A DNA stretch of 64,000 nucleotides from positions 1 to 64,000 of the forward strand of contig JAAFJP010000014.1 in assembly GCA_013298125.1 (NCBI GenBank). Direction: 5' to 3'. The DNA is from Cytophagales bacterium. GTDB taxonomy: Bacteria; Bacteroidota; Bacteroidia; Cytophagales; Spirosomataceae. Shown piece after piece: positions 7,631 through 19,400 of the stretch. Below the pieces are notes generated by a model that had not been told where the DNA came from, searched no databases, and worked only from the letters and a program-made list of their open reading frames with translations. The position numbers were made by a program, and so were the translations under genes. Numbering within the stretch: the stretch's first letter is position 1; every line of letters starts with the position of its first letter.

Positions 7631-8845
7631 TTACCTTATCCGATTATTCTCAAAATGTAAAGAAATTTTATCCATCGCAATTGATAATTGTTCAAGATGG
7701 GGAAGAAAAACTATTCTGAAATGGTCTGGTTCTTTGAAATTAAAGCCCTTCCCTCCTACTACCAAAATCCTTTGGTCTTCTAATAGACTCAAAACAAAAT
7801 CGCCATCATTTTTGAAATTAAATTTCTTCAAATCAATCTTTGGAAACAAGTACATTGCCCCCTTTGGACGGACACAAGTAATCCCGGGAACGTCCACTAA
7901 TTTTTGATATGACAACTCCATTTGCTTATACAATCGCCCCGTAGGAATGACTAAATCATTAATTGACTGATACCCCCCCAAAGCCGTTTGAATGCCATAT
8001 TGCGTAATCACATTTGAACACAAACGCATAGAAGCCATGAACGAAAGCCCTTCGATATACGATTTTGCCTTATGCTTTGCTCCTGTCAAAATCATCCATC
8101 CGCCTCTAAAACCTGCTGCACGATAATTTTTAGACATTCCTCCCATCGTAATAATCAAGGTCTCTTCAGACATCCCAGCCGTCGAATGGTGAACAGCATC
8201 ATCGTACAAGATCTTATCATAAATCTCATCAGCAAAAACAATCAATTTATGTTTTTCTGCTAAACGAACAATACCCTGGACAATCTCTTTATCATAAACC
8301 GCCCCCGTTGGATTATTAGGATTAATCAAGACGATTCCACGAGTTTTCTTAGTAATTTTTGATTCAATATCTTTCAAATCAGGATTCCAGTCAGCCGCTT
8401 CATCACATACATAATGCACGGGCGTACCACCTGCAAGCCCAACTGAGGTTGTCCAAAGTGGGTAATCGGGTGAAGGAATTAAAATTTCATCGTTCGGATT
8501 CAGTAAGGCAGTCATCACCAAAGCAATCAATTCACTGACACCATTTCCAATAAAAATATCTTCAATATCAATATTTTTCACTCCACGACTTTGATAATAT
8601 TGCATGACCGCTTTACGAGCCGCAAACAGACCACGAGAATCAGCATATCCTTGTGCATTACGAATGTTCATAATGATGTCATGGATGATCTCATCGGGAG
8701 TTTCAAAACCAAATGCCGCTGGATTTCCGATATTCAAAGAAGTAATTTTATAGCCCTCACGTTGTAATTGAAGGGCTTTTTCGTAAACGGGTCCACGAAT
8801 ATCATAACGAAGAGAATCTAATCGAGAGCTTTTTAGAAAGTCCAT
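7631..8845 (-). CDS. alaA: Pyridoxal-phosphate aminotransferase, AlaA-like
   Basis: A 404-aa fold-type I aminotransferase (class I/II) resembling AlaA, the glutamate-pyruvate aminotransferase that makes alanine. Visible landmarks are the aromatic/loop segment GYADSRGLFAARKAV, the PLP-binding NPNNPTGAVYD and DEIYDKILYD segments, the Schiff-base lysine in GGMSKNYRAAGFRGGW, and the C-terminal substrate arginine in DHFRIVFLP. The length is normal. It is monocistronic, with repeat remnants downstream. The exact amino acid specificity is inferred from overall similarity. Confidence 0.85.
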   Translation of the reverse strand: MDFLKSSRLDSLRYDIRGPVYEKALQLQREGYKITSLNIGNPAAFGFETPDEIIHDIIMNIRNAQGYADSRGLFAARKAVMQYYQSRGVKNIDIEDIFIGNGVSELIALVMTALLNPNDEILIPSPDYPLWTTSVGLAGGTPVHYVCDEAADWNPDLKDIESKITKKTRGIVLINPNNPTGAVYDKEIVQGIVRLAEKHKLIVFADEIYDKILYDDAVHHSTAGMSEETLIITMGGMSKNYRAAGFRGGWMILTGAKHKAKSYIEGLSFMASMRLCSNVITQYGIQTALGGYQSINDLVIPTGRLYKQMELSYQKLVDVPGITCVRPKGAMYLFPKIDLKKFNFKNDGDFVLSLLEDQRILVVGGKGFNFKEPDHFRIVFLPHLEQLSIAMDKISLHFENNRIR

Positions 8846-9232
8846 AATTGATAATAATTTTTTGTTGTTTCAGAAAATCGACAATAAAAAAGAACTTTTG
8901 GGAGAAAAATTTTCTGTAAATTACTGAAAAGAATTTTCATATAAAGAAAAAGGAAAAAGAATCGAATGGAAAGTTGTACCTTTTCAAATAATATAACAAT
9001 TTAATATACTAAAAATACAAATTCATAACCATTCATCAAACATCTTATGGTTAGTTGATTGATAACCTGTTTAAATTAATTCCTATCGATACAAAACGCA
9101 AAGTTTAAACGGATTCTCAATAAAAAATGCTTATAAACTCTTTGTTACCAAAGAAGATTCAGAAATTGTAACTTATTCCAGTCTTTTATACCAAAGTGAA
9201 TATCTTTCATACAGGTAAAACTTACTTAAATG
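8846..9232. other. Intergenic region with no supported gene
   Basis: An AT-rich gap between the aminotransferase start and the terminator of the AraC gene. It presumably holds the aminotransferase promoter. I see no convincing repeat, RNA gene or coding frame in it. Confidence 0.6.
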
Positions 9233-9279
9233 AAAAACCCAACTTTTAGCGAATTATCTGCAGTAGATTGGGTGTTTTT
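9233..9279 (-). terminator. Terminator of the AraC-family gene
   Basis: AAAAACCCAA (about 9233-9242) pairs with TTGGGTGTTTTT (about 9269-9279), giving a GC-containing stem with an A/T tract on each side. It lies 20 bases beyond the stop of the minus-strand regulator. Confidence 0.7.
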
Positions 9280-9299
9280 AAATTCTGATTCAAGTTTTT

Positions 9300-10181
9300 T
9301 TATATATTCTGATAGTCATTAATATACGACTTCTGATAATTCTGTGGACTAAAACTCGTAATGGCTTTGAAATGCTTATGAAAACTGCTAAAATTATTAA
9401 AACCACTGTCGTAACATATCTGTTTGACATTCAACTTGTTTTCGTGTAATAACTTACAGGCATGACCCACTCGAAGTTCTAAGATAAAATCGGTAAAACT
9501 TTTGCCTGTCTTTGATTTAAAATAACGACAAAAAGAACTTGGAGCAAAACCAGTTTCTGATGCAATAGTTTCGAGGGGGATTCTTTCTTTAAAGTTTTTA
9601 AAACAATAATCATAAATAAAATTAATGCGTTCTTGTTCTGAAATAGACGATTGATGTTCAAAACCCAATGAAGACAGCGGTATAACTTCCTCTTGATTTC
9701 CCAATGAAATGATTACTAAACTTTCCAATAGATAAATTAATCGATAAGTACCTTCTGATGTTTTTATTTTCTCCATCAATTTAGCCACTTTATTTCGAGT
9801 ATTGCCTTTCAATAATAACCCTCTTCTTGATTTTTCGATAAGATTTTTTATCAAAATATTTTCTGGTAAATCTAAAAATCGCTCTCCCCAAAGTAGTTCT
9901 GAAAAATGAATTACGGTTGAATACAATACTTCTTCATTCAAACTTTGCTCATTGTCATAACGCCAAAAATGGGGTAAATTACTTCCTACCAAAACAATAT
10001 CCTCAGCCTCGAAACGCTTGATGTTATCGCCCATAAATTGTGTTCCCATACCATGATGAATTCTGATTAATTCAATCTCTGGATGATAATGCCATTTGCT
10101 GTTGATATTCGACTGTTTGAACTGTCGGAGCGTAAATGACCCATCTACAATTTGGGGGATTTTTAATAATTGAGCTTTCAT
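9300..10181 (-). CDS. AraC-family transcriptional regulator
   Basis: A 293-aa regulator. An N-terminal cupin-like sensing domain starts with WHYHPEIELIRIHHGMG (about residues 30-47). The C-terminal AraC DNA-binding domain carries two helix-turn-helix motifs, IPLETIASETGFAPSSFCRYFK and VKQICYDSGFNNFSSFHKHFK. It is divergent from the giant secreted-protein gene. An 18-base motif in that gap reappears upstream of the catabolic gene at 20163, so it may control both. Sugar-type ligand sensing is usual for this architecture but the ligand is unknown. Confidence 0.9.
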   Translation of the reverse strand: MKAQLLKIPQIVDGSFTLRQFKQSNINSKWHYHPEIELIRIHHGMGTQFMGDNIKRFEAEDIVLVGSNLPHFWRYDNEQSLNEEVLYSTVIHFSELLWGERFLDLPENILIKNLIEKSRRGLLLKGNTRNKVAKLMEKIKTSEGTYRLIYLLESLVIISLGNQEEVIPLSSLGFEHQSSISEQERINFIYDYCFKNFKERIPLETIASETGFAPSSFCRYFKSKTGKSFTDFILELRVGHACKLLHENKLNVKQICYDSGFNNFSSFHKHFKAITSFSPQNYQKSYINDYQNI

Positions 10182-10242
10182 AAACGCAAATACTTTATTA
10201 ATGATAAACTATTTATATAAAATACAAATATAATGTAATTGT

Positions 10243-10260
10243 ATGTTAAAAACGCTGAAT
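10243..10260 (+). promoter_or_regulatory. Candidate AraC operator, copy 1
   Basis: ATGTTAAAAACGCTGAAT lies in the divergent gap between the AraC gene and the giant secreted-protein gene. It matches the site at 20060-20077 at 17 of 18 positions. Assignment to this regulator is inference. Confidence 0.45.
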
Positions 10261-10403
10261 AATTTGACAAAATTCAACATTTTGTTAGAATAATCTAATA
10301 TTATTTTGCACTATTCAATTAATGAACTAAAACCGTCCATTTCGTAATGAAAAATATGCTAAATATTTCCCGTACTCCTAACATTCAAATAGGTATTTTT
10401 ATT

Positions 10404-13400
10404 ATGAAAAAAATACTTACCTTTTTACTTTTTCTGGGTGCTTCTTTCAACATTCATGCTCAGTTTACTGCTAATAATTTGGCGGTTGCTAAAATTACCA
10501 ATGGCGGAAATGCTATTGCTGATGATGGAGCCGCTACTGCTGCAAATGCCATTCTTCGGCAGATGAGTATTATGCAGTTTAATACAACGACAGCAACCCA
10601 AACAGGTACAACGGTGGTAACACTCAATTCGTCAGGGGCGAGTCCAAAATTGACCATTGACCAACGTCGTATTGCTCACGAAGGGCAAATGAATTTGTCT
10701 GCCAATGGACAATATTTGGTGTTGGCAGGCTATAATTCAGATGCTGGCGGTTTTGCCACAACGTCACCTAATGGGCGTTTTGCTGAAAAACGCATTGCCA
10801 GAATTGATGCTTCGGGAAGTATAGATTTGACCACATCAATCCCGACATCAAGTGCATTCAACAATTTTGCGGTGAGAGGGGCAGTGATGAATGGAAATGC
10901 TATTACGGTGAATGGTTCGGGAGCTACATCTGCATCGGGAGTTCAGAGTATTACTTTTGGAGGAAATACTGCAAGTTCTTTTTTAGCCAAAGACTGTCGA
11001 GCAATTGGTTTATTTGGGGGTAACGTTTATAGTTATTCCGCTGCAAGCCCTTTCACGATTGAAGGAGGCGGACAAACGACAATTAGCGGTTTAACGACTG
11101 ATAACACTCAATTCATTTTCTTTGACGTTGATAATGCCGTGAGTTGGGGAACTACGGGATATGATTTGCTGTACGTAGCTCATAGAAATAGTGGAATCAA
11201 TAAGTATTATTTTGATGCTGGTACTTCGGCTTGGGTAGCAGCAGGTTTGGCAAATTCTTCTGTGCAAAGTTCAACGGGTTTTCAGTCTTTGACGGGTAGA
11301 ATAGAAGGTGGGAAACCAACGCTTTACGGAACGAAGGTTGTGATTACGAGTAGCGTGTATGTATCGAGTCATTTGGTAAAAGTAGTGGATAATGCGGCAA
11401 GAACTGCGGCATTGAGCCTTGGTTCTCCTGCGGTGGAGTTGGCGGCTACGGGCAATACAGAAATGTTGAAAGGAGTTGCTTTTACGCCCTCTAATCCAAC
11501 GCCAACAATTGCCATTACAGGTTCAACCACACCATTTAGCACTAATCAAGGGGTAGCTTCGGCAACTCAGAATTATTCGGTAAGTGGTTCTAATTTAACG
11601 GCAAATATTACACTCACCGCCCCAACAGGTTTTGAAATAAGCACAACTGCCAATAGTGGTTTTGGGAGTAGTTTGACACTAACACAATCAGGCGGAAGTG
11701 TCTCATCTACAATTATTTATGTAAGGCTTACGGGGGGGGGCGTTGGCACGCCAAGAGGAAATATTGCTCACACCAGTACAGGAGCAACGGCTCAAAATGT
11801 TGCAGTGAGTGGAACGGTAACGGCTAATCCATCAGTAACCATCACAGGTACACCACTTTCTGCCTTTACAACCAATCAAGGAAACCCATCAGCCGTACAG
11901 ACTTACACGGTAAGTGGTTCAAATCTGACGGCTGACGTTGCTTTAACTGCTCCAACGGGCTTTGAAATTAGTACGAATGGGATAAATTTCGCAGGAACAC
12001 AAACCCTTACGCAATCAAGCGGTACGGTTGCTTCAACCACGATTTCAGTAAGATTGACTGGAACCACCGTTGGCTCGCCGAGTGGCAATATTACCCATGC
12101 CACTACGGGCGTAACAACCCAAAATGTAGCGGTAAGTGGAACGGTAAACACGGTTTTAACGCCAATTATAAGCATTACAGGCACGCCACTTTCAGCATTT
12201 AGTACCAATCAAAATACGCCATCAGCTACGCAAAATTATTCAGTAAGTGGAGCAAATCTGACGGCTGATATTGCCTTGACTGCCCCAAGTGGTTTTGAAA
12301 TAAGTACATCAGCAAGTAGTGGTTTTGGGGGAACTCTAACTTTGACTCAATCAAGTGGAAGTGTCTCATCTACAATTATTTACGTAAGATTGACAGGGGC
12401 AAATGTAGGCACTCCAAGTGGAAACATTACACATACGAGCACAGGGGCAACGGCTCAAAATGTGGCAGTTTCTGGAACGGTCATTGCCAATCCAAGTATT
12501 ACGATTACTGGCACGCCACTTTCAGCTTTTACGACCAATCAAAACATACCATCAGCTACGCAAAATTATTCAGTGAGTGGAGCGAATCTGACAGCTGATA
12601 TTGCCTTGACTGCCCCAAGTGGTTTTGAAATAAGTACATCAGCAAGTAGTGGTTTTGGGGGAACTCTAACTTTGACTCAATCAAGTGGAAGTGTCTCATC
12701 CACAATTATTTACGTAAGATTGGCAGGGGCAAATGTAGGCACTCCAAGTGGAAACATTACACATACAAGCACAGGAGCAACGGCTCAAAATGTAGCAGTT
12801 TCTGGAACGGTTACAGGCACTCCAACGATTACAATAACAGGTAATTTGAGTGCTTTTTCAACCGTTCAAGGTACACCTTCAAGCCCAAGAACTTACACCC
12901 TTGAAGGAAGCAATTTAACGGCAGATATTTTGCTTACTGCCCCAACAGGTTTTGAAATAAGTTTGGCATCAGGCAGTGGATATAGTGGTAGTTTGACCCT
13001 TACACAAACGGCTGGTAATGTGGCAACTACTACGATTTTTGCTCGATTAATAGGAACAAGTGCAGGCTCGCCAAGCGGAAATATTACCCATACAAGCACA
13101 GGAGCAACTACGCAAAACGTAGTAGTGTCTGGAACGGTCAATGCCCCTGCTACTGGTTTTTCTAAAAATAATATTACCGTTTTGAGGGTTGGCGATGGTT
13201 CAACAGCATTGGGAGCAACGGCAACGAGAGTTGATTTATTAGAAATCTCTTCAACAGGCACGCCAACAGGTTTCAATATCGCTTTACCAAGTACAGGAAC
13301 GACCCGCTTGGTTTTAGGGGGTGTGAATAATACCTACGAAGGTCAATTAACCCTTTCTTCTGATAATAGATACCTCATGTTGGCAGGATATAACGCTGCT

Positions 13401-16400
13401 TTGAGTTCTCCTCAAACGGGTACGGGTTCGATGACAACTTCTGAGAAAGTAGTTGCTCGCATTGGTTTTGATAATGTGGTAGATTTGACCACCAGAATAC
13501 CTGTTTCGGGAACAGGTAGCGGTTTTGCAACCAATAATGTACGAAACGTAGCAAGTGACGATGGCTCTGTGTTATTTGTATCGGGTAGTACAAATCCCCG
13601 ACAAATAAATTTTGGTACAACCGTTTCAAGTTCCATTGTGGGTTCGGGTTCATGGCGTTCAGTTAATCGTTTTGGAGGAAAAACTTATGGAATCAATTTC
13701 CAAGTGCCACAGTTTATCAACACTGCTGTTACGCCCAATGCATCAACTGATTTGCCAAGTGCGGCTGGGGTGAATGTATTGCCCAATTTCACGGGTGGCG
13801 GTTCGGCTACGGGCATGGTTTTGTTAGATGCAGACCCCAATGTAAGTTATAATTCGACAGGTTATGATTTGTTATACATCACCGAAATAGGCAATGGTAT
13901 CAGAAAATGGTATTTCGATACTGCCTCTGGTTTTTGGACTCCTGCGGGTATTGTGAACCCAACTTCGGCAACGGGAGTAACGGGTGGTTTCTATGATTTG
14001 ACCGTAAAAATTGTCAATGGAAAACCTGAAATTTATGGGATAAAAGGGGCAGCTTCCAACAATAATATCATGAGAATGATAGATAATAGCGGTAGAACTG
14101 GCAACTGGGAAACCAGCACTGGACTTGCTGCCACAACGGTTACAACCTTAGCTTCGGCAGGTGCAAATTATATGTTTAGAGGGGTTGCTTTCTCACCCGT
14201 TCCTTTGCCTTTGGTAACGGTTACGCCCGCTTCACTTAACTCGTTTTCAACTTTTAGAAATACCCCATCGGCAAACCAAACTTATACGGTTAATGGCATA
14301 AATCTTATATCAGATATTACACTCACTGCCCCCACAGGCTACGAGATTAGTTTGAGTGCGAGCAGTGGTTTTGCTAATACTTTGACCTTGCCACAGACCG
14401 ATGGAAGTGTAGCAACTACCACAATTTTTGTGAGATTGACAGGGGCAACCGTTGGTACATTTAACGGAAATATTACGAATACTACCACCAATGGCGTTAC
14501 CAGAAACGTTGCACTAACGGGTATAGTGAACGAGATTCCAAGTATTACGATTACGGGAACGCCTTTAAATAATTTCAGTACGGTTGATGGTACGCCATCA
14601 GCCACGCAAAGTTATACCGTAAGCGGAGCAGATTTAGTGGCGGATATTACGCTAACCGCACCGATTGGTTTTGAAATTAGCCTAAATGCTGCGTCTGGAT
14701 TTAGCAATTCGCTTACGCTCACTCGCACGGGTGGCACAGTAACAACTACGACTATTTTTGTTCGTTTGACGGGTGTGGGTGTCGGAACGCCATCGGGTAA
14801 TCTGACACATACGAGTTCGGTTGCTCCTACACAAAATGTGGCGTTAAATGGAAATGTGATTACCAACGATGGAATTTTGGTTATCGAAACACCTCTTGCA
14901 ACATTTACCACAACACAAGCAACGCCTTCATTATCAAAGACATACAAAGTAGGTGGCACGAATCTAACGGCAGATATTGTCATAACCACCCCTGCCGAAT
15001 TTGAAATCAGCCTTTCGGCTTCAAGTGGTTTTAGTAATTCAATTACGCTTCCTCAAAGTGGCGGAAGCGTGGCTTTAACTCCTATTTATGTTAGATTAAC
15101 AGGGGCAAGCGTTGGCACACCAAGCGGTAACATCATACATACAAGTACAGGTACAAGCACCCAAAACGTAGCCGTGAGCGGTACGGTTTTAATCAGACCT
15201 GTTATTACAACTTCAATTACTTCATTAACTGGTTTCGTTACCTCAGAAGGTACTCCGTCGGCAACACAAACTTTCACGGTAAGCGGAACAGATTTAATTG
15301 CGAATTTATCATTAACTGCTCCAACTGGTTTTGAAATAAGTATATCGGCAAGCACAGGATTTGCTAATACCTTAACTTTGACTCCAACAGGCGGTGCAGT
15401 AGCTTCAACCCTTATTTATGTGAGATTGACAGGGGCAACCATCAGTATGCCCATTGGAAATATTGATTTGACTACCACAGGAGCAATATCTAAACAAGTG
15501 GCGGTTGATGGAATAGTTAATCCGAAACCATTGATTACGGTTACGGGGACTTTGACGGCTTTCAGCACTCGTGAACAAACACCTTCGGCAACGCAAACTT
15601 ATACGGTAAATGGCATCAACTTGGAAGCGGATATTGTATTAACCGCTCCAACGGGTTTTGAGATAAGCACTTCAGCATCAACTGGTTTTGCGAATACTTT
15701 AACGCTCACGCAGTCGGGCGGAAATGTTGCTACTACTACGATTTACGTCAGAATCGCCAGCACCGCCATCGCAGGAACACCCAACGGAAACATTACGCAT
15801 ACGAGTTTAGATGCTATTACGAAAAATATTGCTGTGAGTGGTTCAGTGAGTCCTTTCCAAGAAATTATCTTGGCAGGAACGCCTTTAATAGCCTTTACTA
15901 CTTTTGTAAGCACACCATCGGCTACGCAAAGTTTTACCGTAAGTGGTATTAATTTAACCAACGATATTACCTTAAATGCCCCCACAGGTTTTGAGATTAG
16001 CCTTAATCTAAATGGAACATTTAGTAATACTTTAACCTTAACCCAAACGGGCGGTAGTGTAGCTTCTACAAGCATATTTGTAAGATTAACAGGAGCAAGT
16101 ATTGGCATACCAAGCGGCAATATTGCCCTCACCAGCACAGGAACCGACCTTAAAAACGTGGCAGTTTCGGGAACGGTAAATGCCATTCCAGTCATTACCA
16201 CTTCAGGAACTTTGACGGCATTTAGTACGACTTTGGGGGTTCTGGGTACTACGCAATCTTATACGGTGAGTGCCACTAATTTATTGGAAAATGTTATCGT
16301 AACTGCCCCAGCGGGTTTTGTGATTAGCACTTCGGCTGATGGTGGTTTTGCTAATAGCCTCTCGCTAATGCCTATTAATGGTGCGATAACATCAAGAATC

Positions 16401-19400
16401 ATTTATGTCAGAATCAATGAGGCAGTTATTGGTACGCCTTCGGGAAATATTACTCATACTACCAACGGAGCAACAACGCAAAATGTGGCGGTAAGTGGTT
16501 CTGTAACAGGCAATTCAGCGGCAACGGCAACGGTATATTATGTTTCACCAACGGGAGATGATAATAATGATGGAACTTCACCAAGTACGCCATTCAGAAA
16601 TTTGAGTAAATTTAGCTTCAATTCTTCGCCCCTCACGCCTGGAACGGTGGTGTATTTGATGAATGGTACGCACGGAGCAACAGATTTGGCAGTTGGTAAT
16701 ACGGGCAATGCTTTGGTAGAAATAACAAAATCTGGAACATTTGCCAATCCCATTAAATTTACCAATTACCCAGGGCATACGCCATTGATTCAATTTAATG
16801 GTTGGAACGCCATACTCATCAAAGCCTCGCATATTATCATTGATGGATTGAAAGTTAGAGGTGCAAACAGCGTTCTGACACTCGCAGGAGCATTGAATCA
16901 AGGAAGAAGTTGTAATAACCCAAATTCACCTTTTGAATCAAAATACAACGGAAACGGTATCAATGTGGACGGAAGATTGAGCGTTTCTGCCGTGAATCCC
17001 GTGAACGTAACTATCAAAAACTGTGAAGTTTATGAGTGTGGTGGCGGTGGTATTGCTACACTCGAAGCCGATTATTTGACCATCGAAAACAACATTACCT
17101 ATAACAATGCGTGGTATTCGGTTTTCGCCAATAGTGGTATTTCTGTTTTCCACGCCTTCAATAGTGACAACAATACTACTGATTACAAAACTATTATCAG
17201 AAATAATATTAGTTATGGTAACGAACAGAGAGTGCCTTGGCCCGCAGCCAGTTGTCAGTTTACGGACGGCAACGGTATCATCATTGACGATTTCAGAAAC
17301 ACACAGAGTTCATCAACCATTCGTGGACAGGTTTATTTGGGTAAAACATTGGTAGAAAATAACGTAGTTTTCAACAATGGGGGTCGTGGCGTTCATGCCT
17401 ACATTGCTGATAATTGTACGTTTATCAATAATACATCTTACAATAACAATGCAACTGCCGCTATTAACGAAGGTGAAATTACGATTGTACAATCAAATAA
17501 TGCAAGGGTTTTCAATAACGTAATGGTAGCTCGTACTGGCAAGAAACTCAATTCATATTCGGGTTCGGTGGGATTGCAAGAAGGTAATAACTTGATGTAC
17601 AATAGCGGTACTTTTGGATTTTTCAACAATACCGACATCATGGCTGACCCGCAATTTATTGATGTCGCTAATAATAATTTTAGACTTTCGCCCACGAGTG
17701 TAGGAATTGATGCAGGAAATGGTACGCAGGATTTATTTGCTCCCAAAGATATTCTTGGAAACACCAGACCATTCAACGGAAAAGTTGATATAGGAGCGTA
17801 TGAATTTACGGGAACGATTCCCACCCAAAATAAATTTACTGATGGAAATTTGGTTGCCCTAAGAGTTGGCGATGGTTCAACAACACTTGGCGTTAATTCA
17901 ACCAATGTAAATGTGATTGAATACAACACATCAGGAACGGCATCGGGATTGAATATTGCTTTGCCGAGTACAGGCACTAATAGCTTTGTACTGAGTGGTT
18001 TAACCAATATTCCAGAAGGACAATTAACGCTTTCGGGCGATGGACGATACGTTTCGGCGGTGGGTTATAACACCACCACAGGTGCTTCTAGTACCTCCAA
18101 TACTGATAAAATCATTGCTCGGATTGATGATAAACTAAATCTGGATTTGAGTACAAAAATGCCAACCTCCAATGCCTTGGGAGGTAGTTTTGTGAGAAAT
18201 GCAGTAACCGAAAATGGTAGTTCGTTTTTTGTAACTGCCAATGCCACCGCTCGTCAAGTAAATTTGGGAGCAAATACCTCAGCTACTTTTGCGGGCGGGG
18301 CAGGTTATTTCTCGATGTTGCGTTTGGGTGGTAGAAGTTATTTCTTAAATTTTCAAGTACCAGGTTTTATCAATGATGCAGGTGTAGCCACGAGTTTTCC
18401 GAGTGGTGCAGGTGTAAATGCTTTACCGAATTTTACGGGTGCAAGCGAAGGAACGGTAATGACCCTACTTGATTCAGACCCTGCCGTCAGCTATAATTCA
18501 ACAGGTTTTGACCTTTTGTATATTGCCGAAAAATCAAGTGGTATCAGAAAATGGTATTTTGATGCTACGAATAATATTTGGGTTCCAGCGGGCATCGTAA
18601 ACCCAACAGGAACGCCAGCCATTGCAGGAGGTTTTTATTCAGTAGTTGCGAAAATGGTAGCTGGAAAACCAGAATTGTATGCTATCAAAGGCGTAGGAAG
18701 TAACAATGCAGTGTTCAAATTGGTGGATAATGTTGCCAGAACCGCAGATTGGCAAACGGGTACTGCCCCAACGGTAACAACCCTTATTCCATCGGGCAGT
18801 AATTACACTTTCAGAGGACTCACTTTTGCCCCTGTCAATAAACCTGAAAATCAGCTTACGGCAGCCGTGCAAGGCAATTCGCTCTTGATTTGTTCGGGTT
18901 CTGATGCAGTCTTTACGCTCACGGGAACAAGCGGTGCAACCGTAACGTACAACATCAATGGAGGAGCAAATACTACCGCAGTTTTAACAGGCGGAACAGC
19001 TACGGTAACTGTTTCGGGAGCAACGACTAATCAAACATTAAATTTAGTTTCAATAACAAATGGAACAATAACTCAATCAATATCAGGCAGTTATCTAATT
19101 TCGGTAACGAATTCTTCGGTGGGTGGAACTGTTTCAATAGCTTCGCCTGTGTGTACAGGAACAAATAGTTCAACCTTAACATTGAGTGGTCACACGGGAA
19201 CAATCATTGGTTGGGAACGCTCGTTGGATAATTTTGCAACGGCAGGAACATATATCAACTTTTTAAGTACGGCTTACACGGTTACTAATTTAACGGCAAC
19301 TACTTCTTACCGTGCTATTATTCAAAGTGGTAGTTGTGCAACAGTAAGGTCGTCTATTTCAACCGTTATGGTCAATCCATTGCCTACTATTACAGGAACA

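Noticed and set aside
11903-18247. Many antisense open frames within the giant gene
   Set aside because: They are shadows of the repeated, GC-biased coding frame and show no start or family motif.
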